Part shown: positions 35,561 through 43,616 of the stretch, piece after piece
Layout of the letters: each line of letters begins with the position of its first letter
Position numbering within the stretch: the first letter of the stretch is position 1
Assembly: GCA_003134765.1 (NCBI GenBank)
Contig: PLCM01000041.1
Location: 1-64,000 of the forward strand
Length of the DNA stretch: 64,000 bases
From: Spartobacteria bacterium
Lineage (GTDB): Bacteria; Verrucomicrobiota; Verrucomicrobiia; Chthoniobacterales; UBA10450
Direction: 5' to 3'
Made by a program: the position numbers and the translations under genes
The notes under the pieces: model-generated
Told to the model about the DNA's origin: nothing
Seen by the model: the letters and a program-made list of their open reading frames with translations, nothing else
The model's database searches: none

Positions 35561-36848
35561 CATTGGCCGCCCGCTCCCGCGGGCAGAACAGCACCAGCAC
35601 CGCGGCAATCGTCCAACACACGATCATGAAGATGAATCCCGAGCTGAATGAGCCGGTGCGCTGGCTCAGGTTGCCGATAATCTTCGGGCCGACGAATCCG
35701 CCGATGCTGGCGGTGCAATTGATGAAGCCCACCGCCACGGCCGCGGCCGAACTGGTGAGAAACGCGGAAGGCAACGCCCAAAACGATGGCAGATAGGCGA
35801 CCGTGCCGAAGCCGACGAGGGAGAACACCGCAATGAGCAGCACATTCGAATGCGGGATGAAAAACCAGATGCCGAGCGCGAGCGCCGCCGTCAGTTGAGG
35901 AATGGCAAAATGCCATCGCCGCTCGCCGGTGCGATCGGAACTCCCGCCGAGAACGAGCATTCCGATCAGGCCGGCCACAAACGGAATCGCTCCCACCCAG
36001 CCGATGCGCTGAACATCGGTCCAACCGGTGAAGCGTTGCAGCATCGTGGGAAACCAGAACCAAAACGCATAGCCGCCGGTATAGGTGAAGAACAAGCCAG
36101 CCGTGAGGACCAACACCGCCGGATGCCGGAGCGCCTGCCAGATCGTCATTTGTTCTGCTTGGGCCTTCGCGCGCCGCTCTTCGTCAAGGCGAGCAGTGAT
36201 CCAGTCGCGTTCGTCAGGCCGAAGCCATCGGGCTTCGTTAGGCCAATCCGGCAACACGAATAGCGCCGCGATTCCCAGGACGATGGCGGGTATGCCTTCC
36301 AAAAGAAAAAGCCATCGCCATCCGGTGATACCCAGCCAGTGCACACCGAGAATCGCGCCGGCAATAGGTCCGCCAATCATGAATCCAATCGGAATCGCAG
36401 CCATGAACCGCGCCAGCGCCCTGGCCCGATCCTGATAAATGAACCAGTGCGAAAGATAGACAATCACCCCGGGGAAAAATCCAGCCTCGGCCGCGCCGAG
36501 GAGGAAGCGCGCGCCATAAAGTTCCATTGGAGTGCGCACGAAACCCGTGAGCGTGGTGAGCAGTCCCCAGGTGATGAGCGTTATGGCAAGCAGGAGCCTG
36601 GCGCTCCAGCGTTCCACCAGCAGCGCCCCCGGAATTTGAAGCGCGAAATATCCGATGAAGAAAATTCCGCTCGCGGTGCCAAAGACCGAATCGCTCAGGC
36701 CCAGGTCCCCTTTCATCCCGAGCGTCGCGTAGGCGATGTTCGTGCGATCGAGATAGTTCGCGACGTAGAGAAGAAACAGAAAAGGCAGAAGCCGCACCGC
36801 AATGCGGCTGCGCGCACCTCTCCCGGCGTCTATTTCGGTGGAAGCCAT
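35529..36848 (-). CDS. MFS transporter, anion:cation symporter family
   Basis: A 439-residue major-facilitator permease with about 12 membrane helices. ACS-family traits are NYLDRTNIAYATLGMKGDLGLSDSVFGTASGIFFIGYFALQ, RFLLGAAEAGFFPGVIVYLSHW and WRWLFLLEGIPA. Family members take up tartrate, hexuronates, 4-hydroxyphenylacetate and the like; the substrate is not predictable. The start at ATG 36848 is preferred, with 36863 possible. The C-terminal residues ANVGGASVPRPT come from REP F2, and the stop overlaps the RAYT start. Confidence 0.85.
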   Translation of the reverse strand: MASTEIDAGRGARSRIAVRLLPFLFLLYVANYLDRTNIAYATLGMKGDLGLSDSVFGTASGIFFIGYFALQIPGALLVERWSARLLLAITLITWGLLTTLTGFVRTPMELYGARFLLGAAEAGFFPGVIVYLSHWFIYQDRARALARFMAAIPIGFMIGGPIAGAILGVHWLGITGWRWLFLLEGIPAIVLGIAALFVLPDWPNEARWLRPDERDWITARLDEERRAKAQAEQMTIWQALRHPAVLVLTAGLFFTYTGGYAFWFWFPTMLQRFTGWTDVQRIGWVGAIPFVAGLIGMLVLGGSSDRTGERRWHFAIPQLTAALALGIWFFIPHSNVLLIAVFSLVGFGTVAYLPSFWALPSAFLTSSAAAVAVGFINCTASIGGFVGPKIIGNLSQRTGSFSSGFIFMIVCWTIAAVLVLFCPRERAANVGGASVPRPT

Positions 36849-36935
36849 CGGTGCGGCCAGCATAATGCGAGGCTCGTCACGCTCACAATTTGAATCCCGC
36901 TCAGTCGGAATCATTGTCCCGACAAACGCTGTGGT

Positions 36936-36955
36936 CGCCCCGCTCAGTCGGGGCG
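36936..36955. repeat. Short perfect hairpin
   Basis: CGCCCCG and CGGGGCG separated by CTCAGT; the motif CCCGCTCAGTCGG also occurs 45 bp upstream at about 36896. It lies in the divergent region before the MFS gene and the secreted-protein gene. Confidence 0.5.
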
Positions 36956-37048
36956 TCTGCTCGTGGCACGACCGTGTCGACCGGCGGGCGGCGACAGCCT
37001 CAAGATGCGGACTTGCTTTTACGGCCGCAGCCGCACCAGAATGCGCGT

Positions 37049-37462
37049 GTGAAACTGCGCCTTCTTTTCGCTTCTCCGCTGTTTTTTGTCCTGGCGGCAC
37101 AGCTCTGTTTTGCCGGGGCGACTCAAGATTGGGCTGGCCAGTACACCGATAAGAAATTTCTCGGTGGCCGCGCCGTCTTTCAGCTCACTATCGAGCAATC
37201 CGGGAGCGCCATGCAGGTCAGTTTCGATGCCGCCTGGGTCGATGCCCACGGCGCCGCGCCTGAAGCCGAAGGGCCCGCGAAGGTTTCGGGAAATACGCTG
37301 ACCTTCACGTTTAAAGACACCTTCGACAATTCCGGCACCGGAACGATCACACGCGTCGGCAACGACATTCTCGTCACCATCAATCCGACGCACGTGGTCG
37401 AACCACGGTGCCTCGCCTTTTACGGGAAGAACATGCGGCTGAAACGGGTGGCGAAGAAGTAA
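37049..37462 (+). CDS. Exported hypothetical protein
   Basis: I chose GTG 37049 because VKLRLLFASPLFFVLAAQLCFAG makes a good signal peptide; the frame is open further upstream through the hairpin region. The 137-residue product has a compact beta-rich mature part (FLGGRAVFQLTIEQSGSAMQVSFDAAW, NTLTFTFKDTFDNSGTGTITRVGNDILVTI) with one Cys pair not evident. It resembles small lipocalin-like or DUF-type exported proteins; function unknown. Confidence 0.6.
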   Translation: MKLRLLFASPLFFVLAAQLCFAGATQDWAGQYTDKKFLGGRAVFQLTIEQSGSAMQVSFDAAWVDAHGAAPEAEGPAKVSGNTLTFTFKDTFDNSGTGTITRVGNDILVTINPTHVVEPRCLAFYGKNMRLKRVAKK

Positions 37463-37482
37463 TCCGACTTCTGGCGGCTGAC

Positions 37483-37553
37483 GGCTCGACAGAGTCTCGC
37501 CCTACCAAGCAGCGCGCACGATCCGATTTGGTAGGGCGAGACTCTGTCGAGCC
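37483..37553. repeat. REPIN, family G (copy 1)
   Basis: Two 25-bp arms, GGCTCGACAGAGTCTCGCCC.. and its inverse ..GGGCGAGACTCTGTCGAGCC, with a 21-bp centre. It borders the second RAYT gene on its 3' side. Confidence 0.92.
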
Positions 37554-37564
37554 GCGAGCATCGC

Positions 37565-38069
37565 AGCTCATTGAGCATGCCTTGGTACGGCCAATCCTCC
37601 GGCCTCTCCACCAAGCCCGCCCTCACTGGGTTCGCTCGAACATATTCCCATTTCTGCGCGTAATTTTCTTCATCGCGTAGGCGATGATGAAAGCTATCGG
37701 TTTGAAACCGGGCGCATCATTTCCGAACTCGCGCCGAAACTCCCGTTTCCAAAATGTGATCCATGGCTCGATCGCGAGGTTCATGTCCGTCGGCGAGCAA
37801 AAGAAATGAAAGTGATCCGGCATGATTACGTAGGCGCCGATTATCCATCGATCGGCCTTGTTCCATGCTCTCAGCAGCGCGTCGTGCACGGCCGTGTTCG
37901 CAAGGTTCTTTTCGCGCCGTCGCGAACAGATCGTCACGAAAACGATTGTCGCCTGGTTCAAGAAGATGAAGACGCCCTTCGCTGGATGACGGCGCTGAGG
38001 CAACGTTCCGCCCTTCTCCGGCTCGACAGAGTCTCGCCCTACCAAGTCAGAGGCGCGCGACGGTTGCAT
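37565..38069 (-). pseudogene. REP-associated tyrosine transposase (RAYT), copy 2, frameshifted
   Basis: The first frame reads TIVFVTICSRRREKN, then VIMPDHFHFFCSP with the HUH motif, then FWKREFRREFGNDAPG. Homology continues one base out of phase as RFQTDSFHHRLRDEENYAQKWEYVRANPVRAGLVERPEDWPYQG, which carries the catalytic tyrosine region. A single missing C near 37712-37716 would restore one frame, so this is a recent lesion or a sequencing error. The N-terminus lies in REPIN G2 and the C-terminus approaches G1; the gene is exactly bracketed by the repeat family it presumably spread. Confidence 0.85.
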
Positions 38070-38096
38070 TCTGGTAGGGCGAGACTCTGTCGAGCC
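38020..38096. repeat. REPIN, family G (copy 2)
   Basis: Same 25-bp arms as copy 1 with a different 27-bp centre. It lies at the 5' end of the second RAYT gene and contains its apparent ATG. Confidence 0.92.
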
Positions 38097-38115
38097 GTTC
38101 GGGGGGAATCCAGCG

Positions 38116-39951
38116 TTACACCATGGGCCTAAAACGTCCCACCACTTCCTGGAGGCAGTCGCTGATCTGACCTAACGAGCAGACTTCCGCGGCTTCCAGC
38201 AGGGCCGGGAAACAGTTTTCGTCCGTCTCCACGACCGCGGCGAGTTTCGCGAGGGCCTGCTCTGCCTTGCGCGCGTTCTTCGCCTTGAATTTCTTGAGGC
38301 GATCCACCTGCAATTGCTGCTTCGTGCGCGGGGTCCGAGCGAGTTCGAACTCCGGCATTTCCTCCGAGTCATTGCGATATTTGTTCAGGGCAATGATCGG
38401 CCGGGTGCCGTTGTAGATTTGCTGCTCATAGCGATGCGCCGCCGTCTGGATCTGGCTGCGCTGGTAACGATTCTCAACCGCGCCCATCACTCCACCCAGG
38501 CGCTCGATCTCGCGGAACTCCTCGAGGATCGCGGCTTCGACCGCGCGTTCGACCGCTTTCATTCCAGGCGAACCGCTGAGCATGTTCATGGTGTGCTTAA
38601 AGATGCCGGACTCATCCAGCAGGATGGCCTGCCCGTGCGCGGCGAGACGGATCCATTCTTCGCTCGGCGTGGTGAACGGTTCATCGGCGCTGTTCGAGTG
38701 GCAGGAGTTGGTGCCGTTCATGTAGGAGAGCATCAACTCGGCGGCGGTCCGCGTAAGGTTGTTCTTGAATTCCGCCGCGACCAGCGAGCGTCCACTCGTC
38801 TGAGTATGAACTTTGAACATCTGCGCTTTGGGGCCGGCACCGAACGCGTCGCGCATGCCGATCGCCCAGATCCGGCGCGAGACGCGAGTGAGCGCGATGT
38901 ATTCCACATCGAGCCCGCAATCGAGGAAGAAGGAGAGCCGCGGGCCGAAGTCGTTCACGTCGAGGCCACGCGCCGCCATCATCTCGGCGTAGGCGAATCC
39001 ATTCGAGAGAGTGTAGGCCGCCTGCTGCACCGGCGTGGAACCCGCTTCGCCGATGTGGTAACCGCTGATCGAAACCGGATACCAGCGCGGCATTTCGCGG
39101 GTGGTGAATTCCATCATGTCGGTGAGGAACCGGAGCGAGGCTTCCACCGGAAAAATGGTTTCGTTTTGCGCCTGAACTTCCTTGAAAATATCGGCCTGAA
39201 TCGTGCCCCGCAGTTTCGGTACGATGCCGTTGCCGAAGCGGCGTTTCGCCGCCGCGATATACATCGCCATGATGATGGGCGCAGGGCCGCTGATCGTCAT
39301 CGACGCGGAAAAATCGGGCGAACCGAGATCGAAGCCGTCGTAGAGCCGAACCATGTCTTCGACCGTGTCGACCGCAACGCCGCCTTCGCCGATCTTGCCG
39401 AGGATGCCGGGAGCATCACTGTCGATGCCGTAGAGCGTGGGCCCGTCGAAAGCCGTGCTCAGTCGTTTCGAACGCTGATGCGCACCAAGAAAATGAAAAC
39501 GCTCGTTGGTGTCTTCCGCGAGCATGAGCCCGGAAAACAGGCGCGTCGGCTCTTCGGTCACCTGCGGTTTCGCCCCGTTTTTGCTCCCGTTCAGTTTCGC
39601 TTTGCCGCCGTGGCCATTTTTTTCGTAGGCGCCGGTTTCGACCGGCGGTTGCGACAACGGCTCGAGATACATTTCGCGATAAGCCCCGTTCAGGAACGGA
39701 AACTCGCCCGGCAGGCCGTCACCTAACAAGTAGCGGGTAATATCGCCCGCCTCGTCGATCTCGGGCAACGCCAGCCGCGGCAGCTTCAATCCCGTCGGGG
39801 CCGTTCCGACCGGAATCTTTGCCTTGATCTCGTTCCAGCGATCTACCATCAGCTGGCCGAATTTCTTGTCGCTCCTTGCGCGCTTCACTTCGTCTTCAAC
39901 GAAGCCGTTATATCTTTCGACTGCTTCCACCACGCGTCCGAGTTTGCTCAT
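38116..39951 (-). CDS. Acyl-CoA mutase large subunit (IcmF/methylmalonyl-CoA mutase type)
   Basis: A 611-residue TIM-barrel mutase without a B12 domain. Landmarks: KRLSTAFDGPTLYGIDSDAPG, GKIGEGGVAVDTVEDM, MTISGPAPIIMAMY, RGTIQADIFKEVQAQNE, SISGYHIGEAGSTPVQQ, HTQTSGRSL and GGVMGAVENRYQRSQIQ. The first about 150 residues resemble the linker region of IcmF. The gene overlaps the B12/GTPase gene by 4 bp (ATGA). The fused KRLSTAFD..GKIGEGGV pattern is closer to isobutyryl-CoA mutase IcmF than to classical MutB, so the substrate may be isobutyryl- or another branched acyl-CoA. Confidence 0.85.
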   Translation of the reverse strand: MSKLGRVVEAVERYNGFVEDEVKRARSDKKFGQLMVDRWNEIKAKIPVGTAPTGLKLPRLALPEIDEAGDITRYLLGDGLPGEFPFLNGAYREMYLEPLSQPPVETGAYEKNGHGGKAKLNGSKNGAKPQVTEEPTRLFSGLMLAEDTNERFHFLGAHQRSKRLSTAFDGPTLYGIDSDAPGILGKIGEGGVAVDTVEDMVRLYDGFDLGSPDFSASMTISGPAPIIMAMYIAAAKRRFGNGIVPKLRGTIQADIFKEVQAQNETIFPVEASLRFLTDMMEFTTREMPRWYPVSISGYHIGEAGSTPVQQAAYTLSNGFAYAEMMAARGLDVNDFGPRLSFFLDCGLDVEYIALTRVSRRIWAIGMRDAFGAGPKAQMFKVHTQTSGRSLVAAEFKNNLTRTAAELMLSYMNGTNSCHSNSADEPFTTPSEEWIRLAAHGQAILLDESGIFKHTMNMLSGSPGMKAVERAVEAAILEEFREIERLGGVMGAVENRYQRSQIQTAAHRYEQQIYNGTRPIIALNKYRNDSEEMPEFELARTPRTKQQLQVDRLKKFKAKNARKAEQALAKLAAVVETDENCFPALLEAAEVCSLGQISDCLQEVVGRFRPMV

Positions 39952-41108
39952 TTCTTTCCACCTTTCTTCGCGGCCGGCGCCAGATCTTGCGTCAGCAGAT
40001 TACACAATTTATCGACGCCGGGATCGCGATGGCGTTTCGCCACCGTGGAAAGCAACCGCTGTCCGCGATTATTCTGCTCGAGGCGGCGCTCGATTTCGCT
40101 CGCCGCCGTGCGCGCGCGGTCCTGGTCGCTCTTATTCACGACTACGATGTCCGCCAGATCCAGCATGACGATCTTTTGCAGCTGCAAACGGGCGCCGTAA
40201 TCGGGATTCATCACCAGCACGGTTTGATCGACCAGCTTGCTTTGAAACGGCATTGCTTCCTGCCCGGTCCCAACCGTTTCGATGATGACGTAATCGAATC
40301 CGCTCTGCGCGAGCAGACGCAGACAATCCTCCGTCGCCGGCGACAACCCGCCGGCCTGTCCCCGCGTCGCCATGCTGCGCATAAAAACGCGATCGTCCTG
40401 CGAATTAATCATGGTGGCGCGATCGCCGAGCAAAGCGCCTTCCCCGACCACGCTCGGATCGTGCGAAAGAATGGCGATCCGCGCTTTCGGTTCGCGATGG
40501 AGCAGTCGCAGAATGAGTTCGTCGATCAGGGTCGTCTTGCCCGCTCCGCCCGGGCCGGTAAAACCAATCACGCGCGTCCCGGGCGATTTCTTCGTCTTGG
40601 TAGCTGCTGATTTTTTCGGCCGTTTTCCGTTCGCGTAACCGTCTTCTATTTCTGTTAGTTTGCGCGCGAGTTTCATCTCGGCTGATTTTCCCGCGCCGCG
40701 CTTGCTCGCTTTACCGTAGCGATCGCGCACCCATTGCGTCATGTCAGTGAGCGACGTTCCCGCGAAAAAAATCTTATCGACGCCACGTTTCTGCATCACG
40801 CGTTGATCGTCATGCGTAATCGTTCCGCCGCCGCCGCCGAAGACCTTGATGTCGTCGGCGCCGCATTTTTTCAGTTGTTTCACAACTTCGGCAAAAAATT
40901 CGACATGGCCGCCGTTGTAACTCGAGATACCGACAGCGCGGACATCCTCCTGGATCGCGGCCCGCACGATATCCTGGGCATATCGGTGATACCCCAGATA
41001 CACGACCTCGATCCCGTGCCGGATGAACTCGAGGTTGATGGTATTGATGGCGCTGTCGTGCCCGTCACAAATCGGGACCGCGGTGAGAACTCTGATCGGC
41101 GCAGCCAT
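39948..41108 (-). CDS. B12-binding domain fused to MeaB-type GTPase chaperone
   Basis: A 386-residue protein corresponding to the front half of IcmF. Residues about 5-130 form a cobalamin-binding Rossmann domain with the lower-ligand motif DGHDSAINT (Asp15, His17) and GGGGTITHDD. After a charged linker comes a MeaB/ArgK G-protein with Walker A GPGGAGKT, switch region ETVGTGQEAMP and NKSD. It would load and protect the cobalamin used by the mutase encoded immediately downstream. The start at 41108 (MAAPIRVLTAV) is chosen on homology; the frame stays open to 41471. Confidence 0.88.
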   Translation of the reverse strand: MAAPIRVLTAVPICDGHDSAINTINLEFIRHGIEVVYLGYHRYAQDIVRAAIQEDVRAVGISSYNGGHVEFFAEVVKQLKKCGADDIKVFGGGGGTITHDDQRVMQKRGVDKIFFAGTSLTDMTQWVRDRYGKASKRGAGKSAEMKLARKLTEIEDGYANGKRPKKSAATKTKKSPGTRVIGFTGPGGAGKTTLIDELILRLLHREPKARIAILSHDPSVVGEGALLGDRATMINSQDDRVFMRSMATRGQAGGLSPATEDCLRLLAQSGFDYVIIETVGTGQEAMPFQSKLVDQTVLVMNPDYGARLQLQKIVMLDLADIVVVNKSDQDRARTAASEIERRLEQNNRGQRLLSTVAKRHRDPGVDKLCNLLTQDLAPAAKKGGKK

Positions 41109-41171
41109 GGAGTTTGAAATCTTAGCGGCAATCGCTTGTCGAGCAATGGCGTTTCGGCCTAACGTCCGCCC

Positions 41172-41678
41172 GTGACCGCATCGCTCGCCGAAACCACCGT
41201 CCCACGATCCAACGCACTTGGCGCGATTGCATGGGCTGGTTCGATCGCCGGTATTCTCGACATCAGCTCCGCCTACATCCTCTGGAGCCGGCGGGGCATC
41301 GGTCCAATCCGCGGCCTGCAACTCATTGCCACCGGTCTTCTCGGCCCTGCCTCCTACTCCGACGGCCTGGCTTCGGCCGCCCTGGGTCTCGCCGCCCATT
41401 TCCTGATTACGTTCACGGCCGCGACCCTTTTCTACGCCGCTAGTCGCAAGATGCGTTTCCTCACGCAACACGCCGTTACCTGCGGTCTGGCCTACGGCGT
41501 CGTCATTTACACATTCATGAATGGCGTAGTTCTGCCTTTGGCCGCTTTCAAACCGAAATATACTGCCTCCACCGTCGCCACCGGCGTCTTGATCATCATG
41601 TTTCTCGTCGGCCTTCCGATCGCCCTCATCGTCCGCCGATTTTCATCGCCTCAAAGTCAACCCACACCTCCACAATGA
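41172..41678 (+). CDS. Four-helix integral membrane protein, unknown function
   Basis: A 168-residue protein with four hydrophobic segments (about 15-35, 65-88, 100-120 and 135-158), resembling small DUF1440/YagU-like membrane proteins, though I am not certain of the family. It starts GTG 41172, divergent from the mutase operon, and its stop overlaps the SDR start (ATGA). Confidence 0.7.
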   Translation: MTASLAETTVPRSNALGAIAWAGSIAGILDISSAYILWSRRGIGPIRGLQLIATGLLGPASYSDGLASAALGLAAHFLITFTAATLFYAASRKMRFLTQHAVTCGLAYGVVIYTFMNGVVLPLAAFKPKYTASTVATGVLIIMFLVGLPIALIVRRFSSPQSQPTPPQ

Positions 41679-42430
41679 CTGATCCACTAGATTTCACTGA
41701 CAAAGTCGTCCTCGTTACCGGTAGCTCGCGCGGACTTGGCGCGGAGATGATCAAAGCTTTCGGCGCGCGCGGGGCGCAGTGCGTCGTGAACTACATCAGC
41801 GACGAGGCCGGCCAAAACAAAACGGACGCCGGCGCTGTCGCAGGTCAATTGAAGGATCCGATTGTCATTGATTGCGATGTGACGAAGCCGGATCAGGTCG
41901 AGGCAATGATGAAAACAATCGGCGAAAAATTCGGAGGGCTCGACATCCTGATCAACAATTCCGGGATCATCCGCGATCGCACGATCAAGAAACTGACCCT
42001 GGACGAATTCGAAAGTGTCGTGCGCGTGAACCTCGCCGGCACCTTCAACGTCACCCAGAAAGCCGCTACCATTCTCCGGCAGAACGGCCGGATCGTGAAT
42101 CTATCTTCAGTCAGCGGACAGATGGGGCTGTTCGGTCAGGCGAATTATTCGTCGAGCAAAGCCGCCATCATCGCGCTGACCAAGGTTTCCGCGCGCGAAT
42201 TCGCCCGGCAGAACATCACCGTGAACGCCATTGCTCCCGGCTTCATCGACGTCGGCATGAGCAAAGGGATGCCCGATGAAGTGACGCAGAACTTCATCAA
42301 GCAGATCCCGCTCGGGCGCCTCGGCGATGCGGAAAACATTGTCGACGCCGCTTTGTTCCTCTGCTCGCCCATGGCAAGCTACATTACCGGCCAGGTGTTG
42401 AACGTTAACGGTGGATTTTACATGGGCTAA
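41675..42430 (+). CDS. Short-chain dehydrogenase/reductase, FabG-like
   Basis: A 251-residue classical SDR. It has the cofactor loop TGSSRGLG, NNSGI (normally NNAGI), the catalytic Ser region NLSSVSGQMG, YSSSKAAI with catalytic Tyr and Lys, and a C-terminal GQVLNVNGGFYMG. It probably reduces a 3-oxoacyl group or oxidises a hydroxyacyl group. Translationally coupled to the membrane protein before it. Confidence 0.88.
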   Translation: MTDPLDFTDKVVLVTGSSRGLGAEMIKAFGARGAQCVVNYISDEAGQNKTDAGAVAGQLKDPIVIDCDVTKPDQVEAMMKTIGEKFGGLDILINNSGIIRDRTIKKLTLDEFESVVRVNLAGTFNVTQKAATILRQNGRIVNLSSVSGQMGLFGQANYSSSKAAIIALTKVSAREFARQNITVNAIAPGFIDVGMSKGMPDEVTQNFIKQIPLGRLGDAENIVDAALFLCSPMASYITGQVLNVNGGFYMG

Positions 42431-42476
42431 TCTGCAACGGCGGGCCTGTTGCCTGCCTTTCCCGGACCGCGCGCCA

Positions 42477-43541
42477 ATGGCAATGAATCAGACCACCAGT
42501 CGTCTTGGTCTCCTGCTTATCGCGGCAGCGTTGCTCGGGCGGGTAATCGCATTCGCCGCCCGGCCTTCGATCTCCGAAGACCGTGAGTTGAAAGAGATCG
42601 ACCCCGCCACCTGGGATTGCCGGGATCGACTCGAAGGAAGCGCGAAAACGGACGACGGAGTTGAGCGCAACCGAATGAAAAACCGTTCCGCGATCGATCT
42701 TGCGGGGATCCGGCCGTCATCCTTCAACATGACGTCCCTTCTTCAATATCTCGCGCCCTTCGATTCCGAAACGAAAGGCAAGCACCGGAAAGATCTGACA
42801 GCGGCGCAGCGCGACCGGCTCAACCCACTGGAAAAGCAGATTGTTTCCCTCACCGGCTATCTCGTCCTTGCCTACGCCGGACCTCCCGAGATGACGAATT
42901 GCGGCAGCACCGATTTCCACGACTGGCACCTTGAACTTTTCGACCAACCGCTGGATCACGCGCCGCAAATTGGCGACCCAACGCCAATCATTTGCGAAAT
43001 CACTCCCCGCACCCAGAACACCGTGTATCGCGACAACGTGCGCATTCAAGCCCTGGCCGGGTTCGTTCGCGCGCCCGACCTGACTATCGAACCGACGGGA
43101 CACGTCGCGCGAAAAATTCGCGTCACCGGGTATCTTTTATGGGACGACGAACATAATGGCGCGGCCGATATTGGCGAAGCAATCCGGACAATCGGGGCGA
43201 ACAAATATCATCAACCCTGGCGTCGCACGGCGTGGGAAATTCATCCGGCGATCAAGATCGAGGCGGTCGACGCTGCGCCGGTTTCGCCCAAAGGCAGCCC
43301 CGCCCCTCCCACTGTTTCCGTTCCTTCAGCAACACCAAGTCCGCCTCCGCCCAAAATCTCGGCGTCACAACAGGAGTTCGCCACCGTCACAACGCCGGTC
43401 AAGATCAAAATCCTGTATGGCGAAACTGTGATTCCGCGCGGAACCAGATTGCGAGTCCTGTCACATGACGCGCAAACCGTAACGGTGAGCTATTTGGACG
43501 GCACCTACGCCATTCCGATTTCGTCGACCGATTTCCGGTAA
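42477..43541 (+). CDS. Exported hypothetical protein with Pro-rich linker and SH3-like end
   Basis: Starting at ATG 42477 (or 42483), the 354-residue protein has a signal peptide (LGLLLIAAALLGRVIAFA). The middle region contains VSLTGYLVLAYAGPPEMTNCGSTDFHDWHLEL and VTGYLLWDDEHN..WEIHPAIKIE, a pattern of small exported nucleic-acid-binding or OB-like proteins. It is followed by a Pro/Ser linker and a C-terminal SH3-like strand set (VKIKILYGETVIPRGTRLRVLSHDAQTVTVSYLDG). No catalytic residues are identified. Confidence 0.6.
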   Translation: MAMNQTTSRLGLLLIAAALLGRVIAFAARPSISEDRELKEIDPATWDCRDRLEGSAKTDDGVERNRMKNRSAIDLAGIRPSSFNMTSLLQYLAPFDSETKGKHRKDLTAAQRDRLNPLEKQIVSLTGYLVLAYAGPPEMTNCGSTDFHDWHLELFDQPLDHAPQIGDPTPIICEITPRTQNTVYRDNVRIQALAGFVRAPDLTIEPTGHVARKIRVTGYLLWDDEHNGAADIGEAIRTIGANKYHQPWRRTAWEIHPAIKIEAVDAAPVSPKGSPAPPTVSVPSATPSPPPPKISASQQEFATVTTPVKIKILYGETVIPRGTRLRVLSHDAQTVTVSYLDGTYAIPISSTDFR

Positions 43542-43616
43542 TCCGAGCCGCCGCTGGAGGTCTCCGAAAAGCGGGCTTGTATCGCCCGTGCGTCCAGCTA
43601 GCCTGCAACTCCTGTC

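Noticed and set aside
38314-39726. 470-aa plus-strand ORF
   Set aside because: Antisense shadow of the mutase large subunit, with no motif.
39948-41108. Split IcmF as a plain frameshift
   Set aside because: The two ORFs meet by an ATGA overlap at a domain boundary, with complete motifs on each side, which a random frameshift would not give.
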